From Trichoplusia ni (Eukaryota; Arthropoda; Insecta; Lepidoptera; Noctuidae), in assembly GCF_003590095.1 (NCBI RefSeq), contig NC_039490.1, forward strand, positions 4,605,834 to 4,669,833: a stretch of DNA of 64,000 nt. The letters run 5' to 3'. Positions 60,332 through 64,000 of this stretch are shown in pieces (position 1 is the first letter of the stretch; every line of letters starts with the position of its first letter). Position numbers and translations under genes: made by a program. The notes below the pieces were generated by a model that did not search any database, was not told the origin of the DNA, and was given only the letters and a program-made list of their open reading frames with translations.

Positions 60332-63300
60332 GTAAGTATTTTAGATAAACAGCTTCTGTAAGTTTGTAGCTACTAACAATCATACTAAATTTGATAAAAC
60401 CATGCGTGAATGAAAATGAAATCTTAAGGTACCATTCAGCTTAAACCTTACGAAACGCAAAACAATGGCTAAATTCAAATTTGTAGTGTAATGTTGTTTG
60501 TTAAACCGACGCCAGAATTTAATTAAACAACCGTCAAAGCGAAAATGTTCGGCGAGATGAATATCCACGGAATATTTGATAGTCATGCGTGCGAGGCCTA
60601 CTATAGTAGAATCATGGTCCTCTATACGTTGTGTTAGAACTAGGTAGCTACCACTACCTACACTTTGTAACTATGTTTAGTATAGGGCTGATAGCCTAGG
60701 CAATGTTACATCGCCATAGAATCGAAGACTTTGAATGTGCATCGGTATTTTGACGTTACAGTTCTTACTTAAAACAAATTAAAACTTGTCTTCTTGTCTA
60801 CGACAAAGGTGAGTGAGGTGAATCTATTGATACTATTTTGTTTCATCACGCACAATAAAAAAGCCTTACCATCATTATGACTTTGTTTTGTAAATGTACA
60901 GATAATCGTTGTGCTTTGTTTTCTCTGATTGGCAAAATATAGTGCTCATATTGCCGAATATAAAAAGGTAGCCAAAACATTGATATTTGTTCACAAAAGC
61001 CTACTTGTAACATCCTTTGTCATGATTGTTTATGGCCGGTCGATGTAGGCTGACTTTTATGCAATTTAATTCTAAGAAATCTATAGACTTACGTAATTCT
61101 GTAACTAATCTTGCTATTCACGTAAACACTTAATAACATGTAATTACCACGTCTAGTCGTCAGTTAATATAACTCATTATCATCAATACTCAGTGCAAAG
61201 AAAACAGTGAGCCTACCACTATTATTTTTTGGGATATTATTGGAGTTGTAGATGCGTGACAGTGAACTACACGACTAATGAAATAATGTTACTTAAAGAC
61301 ATGGGGTTACGGCCTCAGGGTTTTCAACGCCACTGTCTACATCCCTAAGGTCAATAGCAAAAGAAAGAAAATAATATTTGAAGCTTTACCCTTGCCCCAA
61401 GTCCCAAAATAATTATAAAATCAATTTTCTGAGATATTTTATGATCATATTCGTAAGATCGATTCGTTCTTTAAAGACGCGATATTTGCGAGGATTCCAT
61501 CTCAACTCCCGGCCGGTAAGGGATTTTAGTTGTGGACATTTTGTATATTCAGGAAAACCGCAAAGGAACATATAGGTTTACCTTTAGATATTACAAATTT
61601 TAAACAATACGAACATTAACATAGAGTCCATTTTCGAATAAATCTATAAGTAAAACAGATCCGTCTTGAAGACTTATATTTATAAAAGTAGGTCACATGG
61701 AAAACTTGACGATGACATTATATAAAAGAAGACATGGTTAGTTTGCTATTCGTACTCCCACGTAAGTTATAAAGGTTTCTCCTATAAATGTCCTACGGTA
61801 TAGGCGAGAAAAAGACTCCTACTCAATAATGTATTTTTAACCGTTTGAACATATTGACGTATTCAGTACTTTTATTCTAGAAAATAACGTAACTTGGTGT
61901 CTTATGTATAATACAATGTCTTTAAAATAGGCTATGATGGTTTGTTAGTGTGTGATCGTTTTTATTGTCTTGATTGCCATCTTTCTTAAAGCGTAGACGA
62001 AAGCTTTAGTCTCTAGCATAAAAAAAAACCAATAGAACTTTCCCACCAGTGGAAGTAAATATTAAAAAATCAGTCGCAATAGTTATCGTGGTCATTTTTT
62101 AAATACTGCTCCTGCCAGTTTCAGTTGTTCCCAATCTGTTTTTCGTCATTCTACCTCCAGTTGTGTTGATCCGGCAACGCCATGCCAGTCGGCATGTCAG
62201 ACGCCTGAAACAAAGTTAAAACGGGTTTTCACCTATGCGAACAAGCATAAAAAATATTCGAAAATTTTTAACTACACGTTCGGATATTTCAGTTTCAGAC
62301 CATCCGTTTTGTAATGGATTAAACTATGAATTGGCCGAGGTAGCTTTTAAACAAATTGCACAACGTAACGTTAACAATAAAATTGGTATGTAGGTATTGC
62401 ATGTGTAGATATTAGATACTCGTATAGTGCATTTATGAGTAGAATTTGAGGGGTTATCATTCCACAAAACGATGGGACGTTGCGTCTCTAGGTCAAAAAA
62501 GAGTTGCGTATTATTTAATTAATTAAGTACCAATGACTTCTCAAAGTGAGACTGTTTTAAGTTTCACTTTGAAATCTCATTAAACATTTATTTCTTACTT
62601 GAATGAATTTAAATTCTGAACGTAATTCGTCTCTAACCTCAATTAACCGACTACGTGCTATATGTATACATTACGATCGGCCAACCTTCGTCACCTGTTC
62701 TTATATTTTTCCAAATAATTGACAATCGAACGAGGGTGCAAAAGATGTATCGGCCAGAGCTCACTCCCCCACCACCATCTTTTAACGAGATGGCGCAATA
62801 CATAGCCTATAGCGGCGTCTCGCTTCCACAACTGCAATAGGCTTACTTTAAGACTCAGCGTGGTCCCTAGAGCTCGAAACCAACCCATATACAGATATTG
62901 ACGGGTTAAGTCTCTTGATGAAGGAACAAGCAGCAGAACGTGATCTTCATTATTTATAGGCTGTTAACGTACTTGGAGTATCTGTAAGCGACTAACTAAT
63001 GTAGAGAGATATTGTTGCCATATGTAGGTAATAATGACTAAAAATATTGGTTTTGAGAACAAATTGAGTGACATACAACGGATACTTCTTCGTGGACATC
63101 CACAGTCCACACTCTCTAGAAAGAAAATAGATAGTGTAATATAAACTTGTATAATATTGCACTTATTACTTTTTTTTGAAAGGACGTGGAGTTTCTTGCT
63201 GATTCTTCAAAATAAGAATGACATTTTGAAACTGCGCAACTAGTCACTAGATCGTATCATTAAACGTTTCTATAACTCTGTTTTAATGGCCGTTTAAAGG

Positions 63301-64000
63301 TGACGTAGTCTGATGGAAGTCCCATAAGGATTTCCCCTCCAATAAAAACGTAATTAAAGTACCTTTGAAACGTCATGCTTGCTTATGTTTCCTTGTAAGA
63401 TATCTAATCGTTTTATTATAACTTACATTATCACTACTATGACGTTGTGTCTCTTACATTTGTCATTACTATTCATTATTTACCATGTGTGATATTATAT
63501 GTATATCTGTGTAAATAAACCATGTGTGCTTTGAATAATTGCAATATTCGTCGGTAAACTAATAAAAGCTCATGTGAATGAATTTTGGTAATAACAAATT
63601 AGTGAACTATGGGGCCTGTGTCATAAATATTATAACAATAATTATAAAGGCCGGTTTAGCTATAATTTCAAATGATGTGCACGGTATTGTGTTAACAGAT
63701 TTTAATTATTATACAATCATGATTTATAATTGTAACTACCGGCTGTGTTGTTATGTTCAAATATTATCATCGCCTTATAGCAACACATTTTAGTACAATA
63801 ATTATAGTAGATGATGATTCGTCGTATGATGTTCAAGTAGAAAAACTTGTAGTGGTTCTATTCAGAGTGTTACCAAATAAAAAACAGTTACCCGTGGGAC
63901 ATGACTACGTTCTTGATAAAGAGTCATTTCCCAATAGGACATAACTACGTACTTGCGAAGCTTTTATAGTCTTTGGCATTGTTCTAATTATAGCATTATT
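60332..64000. other. Non-coding stretch, possibly intron
   Basis: No supported gene. Poly-A and poly-T runs and short frames only. The last 100 bp hold a short imperfect tandem repeat. Confidence 0.5.
63897..63956 (+). repeat. Short imperfect tandem repeat, 41-bp period
   Basis: GGACATGACTACGTTCTTG at 63897 and GGACATAACTACGTACTTG at 63938 differ at two of 19 positions. Less than two copies are present. Confidence 0.6.

Overview
The window is AT-rich, intron- or intergenic-like animal nuclear DNA, almost certainly from a moth or butterfly (Lepidoptera). Four degenerate dispersed repeats look like families common in lepidopteran genomes: a Helitron fragment at 40623-40803, a retroelement tail with a (GACA)n tract at 28600-28978, a tRNA-derived SINE-like copy at 34813-35040, and an unclassified repeat at 50206-50372. 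This is recognition from memory; no search was run. There is no bacterial-style gene organisation, no operon, no rRNA, no convincing tRNA and no CRISPR array.

The only full protein gene is at 46655-48043 on the minus strand: a 462-residue Mutator-like (MULE) transposase with an N-terminal FLYWCH zinc finger. It lies inside a transposon of about 3.5 kb (45818-49318) bounded by 28-bp terminal inverted repeats that match at 26 of 28 positions. The element also has arrays of a short motif, CGGATGAA(T), inside both ends, 2.2 copies of a 236-240 bp tandem repeat downstream of the gene, a (TA)n tract, and a nested MITE-like insertion with its own hairpin. It may be intact enough to make transposase.

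The remaining 60 kb has no recognisable gene. The other open frames (at most 159 codons, only a handful over 100) are about as many and as long as expected by chance at roughly 63-65% A+T. The stretch is poor in repeats and dotted with short GC-rich blocks, which suggests a regulatory desert or a very long intron. Features that fit this, all on the plus strand, are: a possible signal-peptide first coding exon (27524-27571); several polypyrimidine-tract + YAG|GTAAGT junctions of the kind used for recursive splicing (5372, 14728, 35819, 56838, 57203); and a CpG-rich promoter-like block with AP-1, NRF1-like and CACGTG motifs followed by a possible non-coding first exon (60097-60331). These are predictions from sequence pattern only.

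Other unexplained structure includes a diverged pair of GC-rich blocks about 590 bp apart (55368-55469 and 55959-56062), a 16-bp-period minisatellite beside the retroelement tail (29001-29169), and several near-perfect hairpins (16729-16760, 28624-28662, 36134-36175).
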